DNA from: Verrucomicrobiia bacterium | GTDB lineage: Bacteria; Verrucomicrobiota; Verrucomicrobiia; Verrucomicrobiales; DEV007 | Assembly: GCA_030427505.1 (NCBI GenBank) | Contig: JAUICH010000006.1 | Coordinates: 229,704-293,703, forward strand | Direction: 5' to 3' | Length of the DNA: 64,000 nt | Shown here: positions 37,198 through 46,519 of the stretch, one piece after another | How the letters are laid out: each line of letters opens with the position of its first letter | How positions within the stretch are numbered: the stretch's first letter is position 1 | Translations under genes and position numbers: made by a program | Notes under the pieces: model-generated | The model's input: the letters and a program-made list of their open reading frames with translations, nothing else | Told to the model about the DNA's origin: nothing | The model's database searches: none

Positions 37198-37824
37198 CTA
37201 CTCCGCGATCCGGTGGACCATTACCTTGCGGTAGGAAGCGAGGACGGATTCGCTGGAGTTCGGCGTCACGTGGTCGTGTTCGGCTTCAGCCTCCCCGCAG
37301 CCGATGGCTTTCAGCGCGCGGAGGGGCACGCCTTTTCCGGCCAGGTAGTCCCGGATGAACTCGGCGCGCGCCAGGGAGAGTTCGTTATTGTGATCGGCTT
37401 CTCCCAGAGAGCAGGTGTGTCCTTCGATCAGGAACGCACCGCCTTCACCGGACAGCTCTTTCAAGGCCGCGGCTAATTCGTTGAGCTGGTTCCAGGAGGT
37501 CTGGTTCAGGGGTTCCGTGGAGTCCAGCTTGAAGCGAATGCTTTGCAAAGAGACGTTGGCTTGGGACGCGACGGAGACTTCCACGATGGCGATGGAGCGT
37601 TTGCCGCCGCCCGTAGTCTCCTTCGTGGCGTAGCCGCTGCGCGTGCTGGAAGTGGGCGCGAAACTGCGGACCGCGGGCGGCGCCTGAAGGCTGCGCACCA
37701 GGGATTCCTTGCCAGTGACGGAAGAATCTTCGGCGCGGACACCGGAGAGCGGGCTGGCGATCAGGAGGATCGCGGGAACCGAGGCGAGGAGCGAACGGAA
37801 GGAAGGAGTGAGTGAGCGTTTCAT
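37198..37824 (-). CDS. Exported OmpA-like protein 1
   Basis: The 208-residue protein has a signal peptide, an N-terminal ~85 residues without known fold, and a C-terminal OmpA/MotB-like domain (IRFKLDSTEPLNQTSWNQL, LIEGHTCSLGEADHNNELS, ARAEFIRDYLAGKGVPLRAL). The Asp that normally follows GHT and contacts peptidoglycan diaminopimelate is replaced by Cys. The usual NRRVE ending is replaced by YRKVMVHR, a change shared with the protein at 56510. It lies between the M15 peptidase and caspase A genes. Confidence 0.87.
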   Translation of the reverse strand: MKRSLTPSFRSLLASVPAILLIASPLSGVRAEDSSVTGKESLVRSLQAPPAVRSFAPTSSTRSGYATKETTGGGKRSIAIVEVSVASQANVSLQSIRFKLDSTEPLNQTSWNQLNELAAALKELSGEGGAFLIEGHTCSLGEADHNNELSLARAEFIRDYLAGKGVPLRALKAIGCGEAEAEHDHVTPNSSESVLASYRKVMVHRIAE

Positions 37825-38036
37825 GATGAGAAGAATGAGTGGTTCGTTCGATGGAGGACTTACGAAGTCGAGACTTCCCCAAGAGATCGACTCTTGGTTA
37901 CCCCATTATTGCACCCATCGTCAATTTCTTGTTCTCCGGCGTGGAAACACCGCTGGCGCGGGGAGCCGTGTGGAAGAGGAAGGGAACGAACCGGGCTTGT
38001 CCGGCAAAGTGGCAAGGTTGCTTGGGAATGAGTAAG

Positions 38037-39374
38037 TTAGGGGCGGGGCTGTTCCTTCCAAACCGATTCGTAGAACCTTCGGAGTTCAGGAGTCTGGGCA
38101 TTCCGGATGGGATCGGAAAAATGTTGCCGGTCGAACTCTTCCACGGAGCCGCCCGATGCCACGACGCGTGCCCGCTCCGCCGTTAGAAAGCGCCGCTCGA
38201 TTTCCTGCCGGCCGGGCTCTGGCAGCGGCACCTCGGTCTTCATGGCCAGGCCCGCCAGAGTGGGGCCACGAAAAATCTCGGTCTCTTGACCGTCATTGCT
38301 GGAGAGTCTGACAATGACCCACTGGGGTGGGTTGCTTGCCTCCACCCGGACTTGGATCGCGCCTTTGTCACCGGTGGCGGGAAAAGAGAAACGGACGATG
38401 GTCTCCACGGGCTCCATCGGAGCTGAAACTGGAGCTGGAGTGGAACCAGTGGAGGACGCGTGTCCAATACTTTGGGGAGGCTCTAGCGAAGCGAAAAATT
38501 CGGGACGGTATTCAAAATGCATCAAGTCGAAGTGGTACCACTTGCCACCCCAGATGAAGCCTTGCCGTTCGAAAGCGGACACGATCTCCGCCGGGTAATC
38601 CCGACGAAATTTCACCTTGGAGAGACCGTCACCCGTTTCCCATCGCCAATAGCCCCCGAGGCTGGGGTTCAGGTCGATGGAGATGCCGTAGGAGTGGGCG
38701 CTGAGCCGATTGGTTCCGGCGATGACTCTCCAGTTGAAGGTGCCTCCCAACTCGGTGAGGTAGGGACCAAAGCGCTCCGGGTTGGACGCTTTCGGAACCG
38801 TCAAGTCCCGGGCCACCCGCCGGAGCGCTTCAGCGGCGCCATTGCGGCTGTTGAACGGAAGCGGTTGTCCCAGGAAATCCACGGTCTCCAGATTGTCTCG
38901 AACAGCCGCCTGTGAATCTCCGTACACGGCTTTTAGGAAAGTGTCATTGCGGTAGCGCCCAGGGTCCAGGTTTTCGGGCCAGCGCTCAAGATCGATGGCG
39001 GGCGGATAGGCATCGAAAAGCGTGTCGGCCAGGTCGGGGTTCTCCAGGCGCTGTTCGTAGTTCTTTTCTTGGAAGTCTTCGAAGAGGACTTCGGCGCCGC
39101 TCCTCATGGTCAGGCTGATGGATGACGGCCCCGAGTGTGCGTTGCTTATCTCTTCCGGGTAGCTGAGGATGAAGCGGGACAGAAGCCGGACCGTGTCCGG
39201 CGGAGCCGCCTCGGAGAGAGCTTTCTCCACTCTCTCGCAAAATGCCTGGGCGGATTCCCCGGTCTTCCTGGCGACTTCAGCCGCGGAAACCGAGTCCGCG
39301 GGCTGCCCCAGCAAGAGCGCGCCCAGACACAGGCTCGCGATAGCGCCAGGCCAGACGCGGGGACGATCATTCAT
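38037..39374 (-). CDS. Exported M15-family peptidoglycan peptidase
   Basis: The 445-residue protein has a signal peptide, a central M15C-like catalytic domain and a C-terminal beta/helical part. Zinc ligands are recognisable in SAHSYGISIDLNP (His and Asp) and HFDLMHFEYRPE (His, with Glu). M15 enzymes cut D-Ala or L-Ala/D-Glu linked bonds in the cell wall. Its ATG overlaps the end of the caspase B gene by 8 bp, so the two are translationally coupled; a wall hydrolase made together with a caspase fits an envelope or lysis function. Confidence 0.85.
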   Translation of the reverse strand: MNDRPRVWPGAIASLCLGALLLGQPADSVSAAEVARKTGESAQAFCERVEKALSEAAPPDTVRLLSRFILSYPEEISNAHSGPSSISLTMRSGAEVLFEDFQEKNYEQRLENPDLADTLFDAYPPAIDLERWPENLDPGRYRNDTFLKAVYGDSQAAVRDNLETVDFLGQPLPFNSRNGAAEALRRVARDLTVPKASNPERFGPYLTELGGTFNWRVIAGTNRLSAHSYGISIDLNPSLGGYWRWETGDGLSKVKFRRDYPAEIVSAFERQGFIWGGKWYHFDLMHFEYRPEFFASLEPPQSIGHASSTGSTPAPVSAPMEPVETIVRFSFPATGDKGAIQVRVEASNPPQWVIVRLSSNDGQETEIFRGPTLAGLAMKTEVPLPEPGRQEIERRFLTAERARVVASGGSVEEFDRQHFSDPIRNAQTPELRRFYESVWKEQPRP

Positions 39375-41079
39375 ACCGCGAGATCTTTTCGATGTTGGCC
39401 CGTTCGAACTGGTTCATTCTGGACTCGATCAGGCTCATGTCCCTGCTGACGGGCCGGTAGTCCGAGCCGAGCTGACGGGTCAGTGTCTTTCCGAAGTCGC
39501 TCGAAAAAATGTAGCCGTGCCGGGCATAGATCTCATTTCGCGCCCAGCGGAGTTGAGACGAGGACAGGCCGCGCAGTTCCGCGTCCGTCAGGTAACGCTG
39601 GCCGGAGTCCGGAAACATCCAGGCGCCACCACCGCTGGGCATGGACGAAGAACTGGAGGAGGACGGCATGGGATAAGAAGCAGCGGGCCCGGCGCCCAGT
39701 TCGAAGCGGGCGATCAGGTCCACGTTGGCCTGCTCCACGGTGTTGAGTTTGTCGTAGATGAGGTTCTGATCCGAGCTGACTGGTTGATAAACGCTGCCCA
39801 GTCTCCGGCAGAGAGCCTTTCCCCGGTCGCTCTGGAAAATGAGGCCCCGGCGGGCGAAGATTTCGTTCCGGGCCACCCAAAGATCGTCGCGGCTGAGCCC
39901 GGCCAGGTCCGTGGGCCGCAATTGAGCCGTGCTGGAGTTCGGGATCAGCCAGACGCTGCCCGTGTTGGGCCGGGAAGGCGTGACGGTGTGTCCCGCGTTT
40001 AGCGCATCCTCATACTGTTTGATGAGGGCGACGTTTTCCACTTCGTAGGGGGTCATTTCGTAGTCCTGCACGTCATCTTTCAGCGGACGGTAGAAACGGG
40101 GATCCAGGGAACTGGCAAAGGCGCGTCCCTTTTCGGTTTTGAACCGGTAGCCATGCCGGGCGAAGATTTCATTCCGCGCCCGCCACAGCTCTTCCGCGCT
40201 CAAGGGGTTCAGTTCCTCATGGGTCAACAAGGCATGGCGGGAGTGGGGGAAAAACCACGGGCTGCTGACCTCCGGCGCGCTGGGGGAAGTCCGGGGCGCG
40301 TAGATGCGGGCCCGGTGCAGGGAAGAGATATTTCCGGAAAACTTGATGTAGGGTTCCTGCTGGTTGTTCGTGTCCGACATCACAATGCGGGTGACTTCCC
40401 CGAAGAGCGACAGCAGGCTGTCGTGAGGCGTGGAGAAGGACTCCACCAGAGCCAGGGTAAAGGGGCTGACGGGTTCGCCCACCCGGGCGCCGCCCAGCGG
40501 CAGATCGTAGGCGACTTTTCCGGGCTGTGCCGCGAAGAGCAAAAGGGTATGGTCCGGAACGGGAGGGACGTCCGCCAGTCCCGAACCGCTTTCCGAAAAC
40601 GGGCTGCTGCGGCAGCAGTCCAGAATCAGGATGTCCGTGCCGGCGCGGGTTTGGCTGAGGCGCTTAATCCATTCGTTCAAGGAGATGGAAGTCGCTCTCA
40701 ACTCCGCTTCGGATCCAGCGGCGGCGTCTTTCGGGAGCAAGTAGTTCACGCCGCCGGTTTCGACTCCGTGGCCGGAGAAATAGAGAATTCTCAGATCCGC
40801 GCTCGCGCTCTTGGCCAGGAACCGGTCGAACCCCTGCTCGAAGCCGGCCTTGTCCACGTCATACTGAGGGTCTACCTCGAAGCCGGCGGCGCCGAGGTAT
40901 TCCCCGATGAGCTTGGTTGCTGAAACCCCGTTCTTTAGCTTGTTGGCGTGCTGGTAGTCATCCACCCCCACTGTCCAAGCCAGTCGGGTTTCTGCGTTCG
41001 CGGGAAGACGGCCAGCCCCCAAGAACAGCCAGACGGACAGGAGGATAAGACAGGGGCGCGAAATCAGTCCAGGCGGCAT
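39367..41079 (-). CDS. Exported caspase-family protease with three YARHG domains (caspase B)
   Basis: From ATG 41079 the 570-residue protein has a signal peptide, then a caspase domain with His104 (ILYFSGHGVETG), NYLLPKD and Cys156 (LILDCCRSSPF). After a linker come three copies of the YARHG domain, each about 70-80 residues and built on RNEIFARHGYRF (copy 1), RNEIFARRGLIF (copy 2) and RNEIYARHGYIF (copy 3). YARHG is an extracellular domain thought to act in cell-wall contact. An upstream ATG at 41142 is less likely. It overlaps the M15 peptidase gene by 8 bp. Confidence 0.92.
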   Translation of the reverse strand: MPPGLISRPCLILLSVWLFLGAGRLPANAETRLAWTVGVDDYQHANKLKNGVSATKLIGEYLGAAGFEVDPQYDVDKAGFEQGFDRFLAKSASADLRILYFSGHGVETGGVNYLLPKDAAAGSEAELRATSISLNEWIKRLSQTRAGTDILILDCCRSSPFSESGSGLADVPPVPDHTLLLFAAQPGKVAYDLPLGGARVGEPVSPFTLALVESFSTPHDSLLSLFGEVTRIVMSDTNNQQEPYIKFSGNISSLHRARIYAPRTSPSAPEVSSPWFFPHSRHALLTHEELNPLSAEELWRARNEIFARHGYRFKTEKGRAFASSLDPRFYRPLKDDVQDYEMTPYEVENVALIKQYEDALNAGHTVTPSRPNTGSVWLIPNSSTAQLRPTDLAGLSRDDLWVARNEIFARRGLIFQSDRGKALCRRLGSVYQPVSSDQNLIYDKLNTVEQANVDLIARFELGAGPAASYPMPSSSSSSSMPSGGGAWMFPDSGQRYLTDAELRGLSSSQLRWARNEIYARHGYIFSSDFGKTLTRQLGSDYRPVSRDMSLIESRMNQFERANIEKISRYE

Positions 41080-41261
41080 GGCGGTAGGTGTGTTGTATCC
41101 ACTTTCCGTCAAGCTGACGACCAGAATCGCTCCGGCAAGCAAAAACCTGGTTGCCGGTGTCAGTCATTCGCGGGGGGGATTTCCCGCGCTCGCTCCGAGC
41201 CCGTGGTTTTTTGGGAGGGTGTGGGCGCCCAACCGTGCCTCTGAGACAGCACCCCGGGGAG

Positions 41262-41303
41262 TACGGTGAAAAGGGAATGAGCGAACTCATTCCCTTTACC
41301 GTA
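41262..41303 (-). terminator. Long hairpin terminator with CGAA/TTCG loop
   Basis: AAGGGAATGAG and CTCATTCCCTT pair perfectly around CGAA (TTCG on the minus strand, a stable tetraloop), extended by flanking TACGGT/ACCGTA pairing. It follows the Tat lipoprotein gene on the minus strand, separating it from caspase B. Confidence 0.75.
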
Positions 41304-41321
41304 TGCGAATGGTTGGGGCGC

Positions 41322-41807
41322 TTAGATGATCTTCCCGGACTGCCCGTTGATCGAAACGCTGTCGCCCGCATTCAAGTCGGTTTCGGACACCACGATGACC
41401 TCGTCATCCAGTTTGTCGGTCTTGGGATCGTATGCCACCACATGAGTACCGGAAGTGGTCGAGGAGGAGCTTCTGTCCGGTTTGACGCGGATGTACTGGC
41501 GCTCCGAAGACGAGGAAGCCTTGGCCTTGGCCCGGGCCGCCGTCAACTGCTGTTGAGAGGCATTGTACTGGGCGATGGAATTGATCCGGCGCATGACATT
41601 CAGGGCGATGCGGCCCTCATTTGGGATGTAGGAACCGCCATAGCGGGATACCAGATCGAGCGCTTGGCCCATGCCTGCTGTTTGCTCCGGAGTACAAGAG
41701 GAGAATCCAAGAGCAGCCAGGGCTCCTGCCGGCACCAGTTTCAAAAATCTCCGGCGCCCTTGGTCCGTATCGGGGCTCGGTTTCTCGGTCTTGCTATTCG
41801 TATTCAT
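41322..41807 (-). CDS. Tat-exported lipoprotein, hypothetical
   Basis: The 161-residue protein has a twin-arginine signal (GRRRFLKLVPAGALAALGF) ending in a lipobox-like FSSC. The mature protein is a helix (ALNVMRRINSIAQYNASQQQLTAARAKAKA) followed by a Ser-rich linker and a small beta part (HVVAYDPKTDKLDDEVIVV). No family is recognised. It lies between caspase C and caspase B on the same strand, so it probably belongs to the caspase unit as a membrane-bound accessory. Confidence 0.75.
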   Translation of the reverse strand: MNTNSKTEKPSPDTDQGRRRFLKLVPAGALAALGFSSCTPEQTAGMGQALDLVSRYGGSYIPNEGRIALNVMRRINSIAQYNASQQQLTAARAKAKASSSSERQYIRVKPDRSSSSTTSGTHVVAYDPKTDKLDDEVIVVSETDLNAGDSVSINGQSGKII

Positions 41808-41865
41808 GTCTATTGCTCTATTGTTGGGTACTTAAAGCTGAGGTCTGATATTGAGGTTCTTGAGA

Positions 41866-43698
41866 TCAGTCGCGATTTTTTTCCAGCCATGCGCGGGCCT
41901 CCTCCGTCATGGTTTCTCCCGGTGCCGCGGCCCGTTTCATCAGTTCGAAGACTTCCTCCTTGTTTCCGGACGGGTCATCGGCCCAGAGATGGCAGGCGTA
42001 GTGGTAGAGGCAAAAGTTGTTGTTCAGTCTTGAGCCAACACGTCCGATCTCGATCATTTCGTCGGTCCAGTAGTTGTAGGTCTTGTTTTTCTGAATCAGC
42101 ATCTCCAGCAGGCCGGCCCGTGCTTCGCCGTTCTCAGGCTGCAGATCGACCACCTTCGAATAGTAGTCGATGGCCTTCGAGCCGGACTGTTTGCCCTCAA
42201 ACCCGTGGTTCGGATCAAAAGCTTTGGGTTTGCCCGTTCCGATTCCAAAGTGCCAGCATTGCGCGAGCACTATGGCGGACTGCGCTTCGCAGAAGTCGTC
42301 GTCGAAATCCAGGCTTACGCCGGCGGGTTCGAAGAAACGTTTTTCCAAATGTCCTCCCCGAAAGTCCGTGTAGGCTTCCCGGATCAGGGGCAATCCTGTT
42401 TCCGATGTCCCCGGGAGTTCCAGTCCGTCGACCGCTTTGTATTTCAGATAGTAGTGCCTCGTCAGGAGGCTTCCTTTCTTGAGTTTGCAGATCGAGTTTT
42501 CCCGGTCGATTCCCTGGTCGAGCCAATCGAACCCTTTCTTTAAGCGTTCGCTGGCTTCCTGGACCTGGCCTTCCGCGATGAGCAGGTCCGCCATCTCCAG
42601 TTGTTCGTTGGCCAAAATCATGGGCCCCATGCTGGACTCGAATGGAGGCGCGGAGATTTTCCGCACGATTTCGAGATCCAGATCGGATTCCCAAGAACCG
42701 GCGAGAATCATGCGGAGACAGACCAGTTCCATTCTTGCGAGCACCACTTCGGGAATTTCGTCGCGAGGCCGGTCGCCCAGCAGGCTGACCGTTTTCTCCA
42801 AGCTGGCGGGCATCTCAGCCTTTGCGCCAGACCGGATGGCTTCCAGCAGTTCTTGCGCGGCGATCTGATCGTCCCCTTCGAGACCATCAGTCATCGGCAT
42901 GATGGAGGTGGGGGGAAGCATCCCGGGTATGAGAGGATAGTTCTGGAATGCCGCAAAGCTGTCGCCACTGCCGTCAAACCGGATCCAGGGCCGTTGTTCG
43001 GTTTTCATGGAGTTCGCCACATCGGCAAACACGACTGCCACGCTACCTCCCGCGGAAGTCACGCGGCTCAGGAAGGCAGAGGTGAAAGGACTGTTCCGGC
43101 CGATGCCATCGGAGGCCGTTTTGCCGGGTGAAGTGGAAAAGATCAGCATGGCGCCCTCGGGTAACTGCTTTTCGTCCACGGTCGCCAGGCCGCCGCTGCC
43201 CCGGGAGGATAGCCAGGAACGCTGCAGGGGATTATTCCGGCACGCATCCAGAACGACGGTTTTCAAGCGGATTTGCGCGTTGGCCAAGTCGTTCATGACC
43301 TTCTTCAGCGCGATGGTTTCCAAGGGCAGGGCGTCTTCTCCGTCTTCCTCCCTGAGTTCCGCGTCCACCGGCAGGAGGTAGTTTTGGTCCTTAACCTCGA
43401 TGCCGTGCCCGGCGTAGAACACCAGGGCATATTCGGCCCCCTGAGCTTCTTCGCAAAACTCCCGGAGACCGCGGATCATTTCTCTGATTCCGGCATCGAT
43501 GAGCAGTGTCACCTTCCAATCGCCTTCGCTAAGGGCTTTGGCCACGTCAGTGGCGTCGTTCGGGGCATTGGTCAGTGGATTCGCAAACTGGTACTTACCG
43601 TTCCCGATCACCAAGGCATGGCGCTGCGCGTGAACGGACTCGGCGGCAAACGCGAAGAAGAACAGGGTGGATAGCAAAATAGAGGTAACTGTCTTCAT
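41866..43698 (-). CDS. Exported caspase-family protease with helical C-terminus (caspase C)
   Basis: The 610-residue protein begins with a signal peptide (ILLSTLFFFAFAAESVHAQ). The caspase domain is close to that of caspase A: RHALVIGNGKYQFA, His98 in LVFYAGHGIEVKDQ, NYLLPVDAEL and Cys153 in VVLDACRNNPLQRSW. The C-terminal ~310 residues are helical and repeat-like with TPR/Sel1-type features (CWHFGIGTGKPKAFDPNHG, AIDYYSKVVDLQPENGEARAGLL), probably a protein-binding superhelix. It starts the leftward unit, with ~1 kb of non-coding sequence upstream. Confidence 0.92.
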   Translation of the reverse strand: MKTVTSILLSTLFFFAFAAESVHAQRHALVIGNGKYQFANPLTNAPNDATDVAKALSEGDWKVTLLIDAGIREMIRGLREFCEEAQGAEYALVFYAGHGIEVKDQNYLLPVDAELREEDGEDALPLETIALKKVMNDLANAQIRLKTVVLDACRNNPLQRSWLSSRGSGGLATVDEKQLPEGAMLIFSTSPGKTASDGIGRNSPFTSAFLSRVTSAGGSVAVVFADVANSMKTEQRPWIRFDGSGDSFAAFQNYPLIPGMLPPTSIMPMTDGLEGDDQIAAQELLEAIRSGAKAEMPASLEKTVSLLGDRPRDEIPEVVLARMELVCLRMILAGSWESDLDLEIVRKISAPPFESSMGPMILANEQLEMADLLIAEGQVQEASERLKKGFDWLDQGIDRENSICKLKKGSLLTRHYYLKYKAVDGLELPGTSETGLPLIREAYTDFRGGHLEKRFFEPAGVSLDFDDDFCEAQSAIVLAQCWHFGIGTGKPKAFDPNHGFEGKQSGSKAIDYYSKVVDLQPENGEARAGLLEMLIQKNKTYNYWTDEMIEIGRVGSRLNNNFCLYHYACHLWADDPSGNKEEVFELMKRAAAPGETMTEEARAWLEKNRD

Positions 43699-44309
43699 GA
43701 TTCTCGTGGGTATCGATCCGTGCGGAGGAAATTCATGCAGTCTTTATCAAATCTTTTCGAATGAGGCTGATTTCGAATGCTCGGAATCCGCCAGATTCAA
43801 AATTACCGAAGCGGTTCCAGGCAGCGTCGATCAATTCTTTGAAAGGAGATTGTGGACTTCGTGCTTTTGGATGCGCGTTTTGCGTTTTGGAGACCGAAAA
43901 GGGGAAGAAACGCTGAAACGGGGCCTTGCTTACGGTGATGGGACTTGAAAGAGAATCCTTCTTTGGAGACGGGGCGCTAGCGAATGGCTGGCCTCCTTGA
44001 GCCGGGTGGACAAGACGATGTTTCGGTAGTCATGGGTCTGGGAAATACTTGGCGAGGCATGTTGTGAGAGCGCAGGGCTGATTGTCTGACAATGTTCGCA
44101 CGCAAATGCAAGAACTTTGATGAACCGCTTAAAGCGGCGGGCGAGAATAAAAGGTTAGACTGGTGGAGATCCGGAGGGGCCTCAAGCGGAGTGACCCGAG
44201 CGGTCAATTTAGAATGCTTAAATATCTTGGGCTGACGCACGGGCCGCGCCGGAACGGTGCTCCTGTTTCTTGACGGATCGGTTCAATGTTAGGGAGCGGA
44301 GGAGCCACG

Positions 44310-44557
44310 CCACCAGAGGGTTAGACTCTTCGCGAAAAGTCTGTTCGCAAATCGAAATCGAAATCGAAATCGAAATTGAAAGAGGAAGAAGGAAGAAAGC
44401 TCGCTTCGCTCGAGTAGTATGGAGACCCGGCACCAGATTCCCCGTGGCTTCGTTCCTTTTCGGTCACGGATTTCAATCAATTCCCTCTAAGCGCCTCGCC
44501 ACGAGCCATTTTGTGCTCGGGCGATTCACGAACAGACTTTTGGCAAAGGGTCTGGTG
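44310..44557. repeat. Inverted-repeat-bounded segment, possible small mobile element
   Basis: The right arm CGAACAGACTTTTGGCAAAG (from 44529) matches the reverse complement of the left arm ending ~44347, including 13 identical bases (CGAACAGACTTTT). The match continues with gaps to GTCT and GGTGG on the outside and CGATT on the inside. The enclosed ~200 bp contain the hexamer repeat and no gene. Confidence 0.45.
44349..44378. repeat. Tandem hexamer AAATCG (4 perfect copies plus 1 variant)
   Basis: Four consecutive AAATCG units are followed by AAATTG. It lies ~370 bp upstream of the sigma-factor start, inside the inverted-repeat segment. Confidence 0.85.
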
Positions 44558-44744
44558 GAGGTTCGGCGCCATACGAAATCTCCGAATCGAAATCTCCGGA
44601 TTATCTTCGCACCCCACAAGGCGCCGGGCCCCCGGTCCGGTAAGCGTCGCTGGGTGGCTCGCGAATGGTTTGGCGGTATTGAGCAATTTTTTCGCCTCAT
44701 TGCAATAATGAGCCCGGCCAGATTCGATACCCCTATGAACACCG

Positions 44745-45443
44745 ATGAACTCTACTCTGATTACTGGCCCGATTTTGGGCTTTTCATGGTTTGAAACGCC
44801 GCATAACGTCGGCTCTATTCGGGTGCGGAAAACACTGACTAGCAACTTGCCAAGATACATGGAGGGACCTTTTCTGGACGAGTTTCTGAACCGCCTGGCA
44901 ACTGACGAAGACGAGGCCTGGAATGAAGCCTATCTCCCACTGTATCAAGCGCTTTGGAAGAGTGTGGAGTTGTTCCCCGGCTTCGGGATAGACCGGGATG
45001 ACTTGATTCAGGAAGTCATCCTGGAGATTCGCAAAAACCTCATGGCGGGAGAATCCGGCACTTTGGCGAGTGTTAGGAATTTTGAAGAGCTGACCCGCAT
45101 GGCGCGCCGGATCGCCAAGTGCCGGAAGATCGATCTGATCCGTTCCGTGAAGCGGAAGAAGGAGGAGAGTTTACCGGAGGGGTGGGACGAAATACTGGGC
45201 GCTGACGAAGGGGGCGGAAGCGACCTCCTGGACAACCTGGTGGGCTTGCTCAATCAGCTCGATCCGCCCAAGCCGGAAATCCTGAAAGATCACTTTATCG
45301 GAGGGTTCACGCAGGCTGAGATCGCTGCCCGCCGGAACCTGAGACCCGGAACCGTGGCCAGCCACATTTTCCGGGGATTGAAGCTACTCAAGGCGATGGT
45401 CCTTGAGCAAATCGCAGATGAGGAGGCCGCAAACGATGAGTGA
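44745..45443 (+). CDS. ECF-type RNA polymerase sigma factor
   Basis: The protein (232 residues, or 194 from ATG 44859) has sigma region 2 (WNEAYLPLYQALWKSV, DDLIQEVILEIRKNL, ARRIAKCRKIDLIRSVKRKK) and a region-4 helix-turn-helix (FTQAEIAARRNLRPGTVASHIFRGLKLL). It overlaps the next gene, whose product looks like its membrane anti-sigma. Together they head the rightward run of serpin 1, caspase D, OmpA, caspase E and caspase F and are the natural candidates to control it. Confidence 0.9.
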   Translation: MNSTLITGPILGFSWFETPHNVGSIRVRKTLTSNLPRYMEGPFLDEFLNRLATDEDEAWNEAYLPLYQALWKSVELFPGFGIDRDDLIQEVILEIRKNLMAGESGTLASVRNFEELTRMARRIAKCRKIDLIRSVKRKKEESLPEGWDEILGADEGGGSDLLDNLVGLLNQLDPPKPEILKDHFIGGFTQAEIAARRNLRPGTVASHIFRGLKLLKAMVLEQIADEEAANDE

Positions 45444-46389
45444 AGAAACTCAGACATTATTGACCAAGGCGGTTCTTGGCGAATTGAGCGAAACCGAGCG
45501 CGAGCGTTGGGAGACTCTGTGCCGCGACATGCCTGAATTGAGTCAGGAGGCGGAAGAATTGGGCGGAGTGGCGCGCCACTTGGACGCCCTGGTGGAGGCG
45601 GCGGAGGATCGTCTCTCCCCGCCGGCGGAAGTTCCCGCGTCCCTTTTGGCCAAGCTAGAGTCCGCCCGGCGGCAGGACGCGAAACCCGTCCGGGCCGCGG
45701 CCAGGACCCAGCGGCGGCAGACCGCGAACGAGCCGGGAATGTTGAAGAAGTTCCTCATCTGGCTGGGCGGTGGTGATGAGATGCCCTCCCTGGCGTTCGG
45801 AGCCGTGGCCACGCTCATGGTCCTGGCGAGTGTGGCGGGTTGGTGGTTTTGGCAGGGGCAACATCCCGGCGCGCCGATCGTGAAAGACGTGGTGGTCAGC
45901 CCCGATCTGACAATTCTAACACCTGATGCTGAGACTCAAGTTTTGGACCCCTCCATTCAGTGGTGGACGTTTAATCCCCAACCGGCGGAAGTCAGCGTGC
46001 TGAGCCCGGACGGAGAAGAAGTGCTCTTCAGCAAAGAAGAGGCTCTTCCTCCAGCCAAGTGGGAACACCTGGAGGCACGGTCTTCGGAAGCAACCCTCAA
46101 GGCGGGACAAACCTATCTGCTGCGCATTCGCCAAGGTGAAACCGTATCCGAACGCATCATACGGGTCGCGGCGGAAGCGCGGCCTTTGTCCGCGTGGATC
46201 TCAGATCCGGAAAATGGCCTGGCCCAGGCCACGGATTGGTTGGAACAAGGGCGCCCCGGAGACGCGCTCATCTTGTCCTCGGCTCTGTCGGCCACATACA
46301 AAGATGGAGGAGCAGGCTTCAATAAGATCCGTGGCGCCGCGCTCAAGGCGGCCATGTCCGGCGACTCAGCGGAGTCAAAAAATCCCTGA
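45436..46389 (+). CDS. Anti-sigma-factor-like membrane protein
   Basis: The 317-residue protein starts at ATG 45436, overlapping the end of the sigma gene by 8 bp. The N-terminal ~110 cytosolic residues (ETQTLLTKAVLGELSETERE, LSQEAEELGGVARHL) follow the general helical plan of anti-sigma domains without the zinc-binding HxxxCxxC. One TM (LAFGAVATLMVLASVAGWWF) precedes a periplasmic part with a beta region (WTFNPQPAEVSVLSPDGEEVLF). The position right after an ECF sigma gene is the strongest evidence. Confidence 0.78.
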   Translation: MSEETQTLLTKAVLGELSETERERWETLCRDMPELSQEAEELGGVARHLDALVEAAEDRLSPPAEVPASLLAKLESARRQDAKPVRAAARTQRRQTANEPGMLKKFLIWLGGGDEMPSLAFGAVATLMVLASVAGWWFWQGQHPGAPIVKDVVVSPDLTILTPDAETQVLDPSIQWWTFNPQPAEVSVLSPDGEEVLFSKEEALPPAKWEHLEARSSEATLKAGQTYLLRIRQGETVSERIIRVAAEARPLSAWISDPENGLAQATDWLEQGRPGDALILSSALSATYKDGGAGFNKIRGAALKAAMSGDSAESKNP

Positions 46390-46519
46390 CGACTGCAAGT
46401 AAACCCAATCGAACCCTCGATATACGAGAGGAAACCGGCTTCTCCGGACTTGGTGGGATTTCATTCCGTCTCCAAGCAGCGGGCGGCCCGCAAAGACGAA
46501 TCCTGAACTAAAAGAATCC

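Larger units (their letters stand above)
43699..44744. other. Long non-coding region with repeats
   Basis: This ~1.05 kb between the divergent caspase C and sigma-factor genes has no frame with family-like content on either strand. It must hold both promoters. It contains a hexamer tandem repeat (44349-44378) and an inverted-repeat pair (44310-44347 with 44524-44557), listed separately. Confidence 0.55.

Noticed and set aside
39367..40260. DNA-level repeats in the caspase B gene
   Set aside because: They are explained by three divergent copies of the YARHG protein domain and not by a nucleotide repeat element.
41151..42482. Long rightward open frame over the caspase B/C area
   Set aside because: It is antisense to the lipoprotein and caspase C genes, has low-complexity Ser/Arg content and no family match; the leftward genes have clear motifs.
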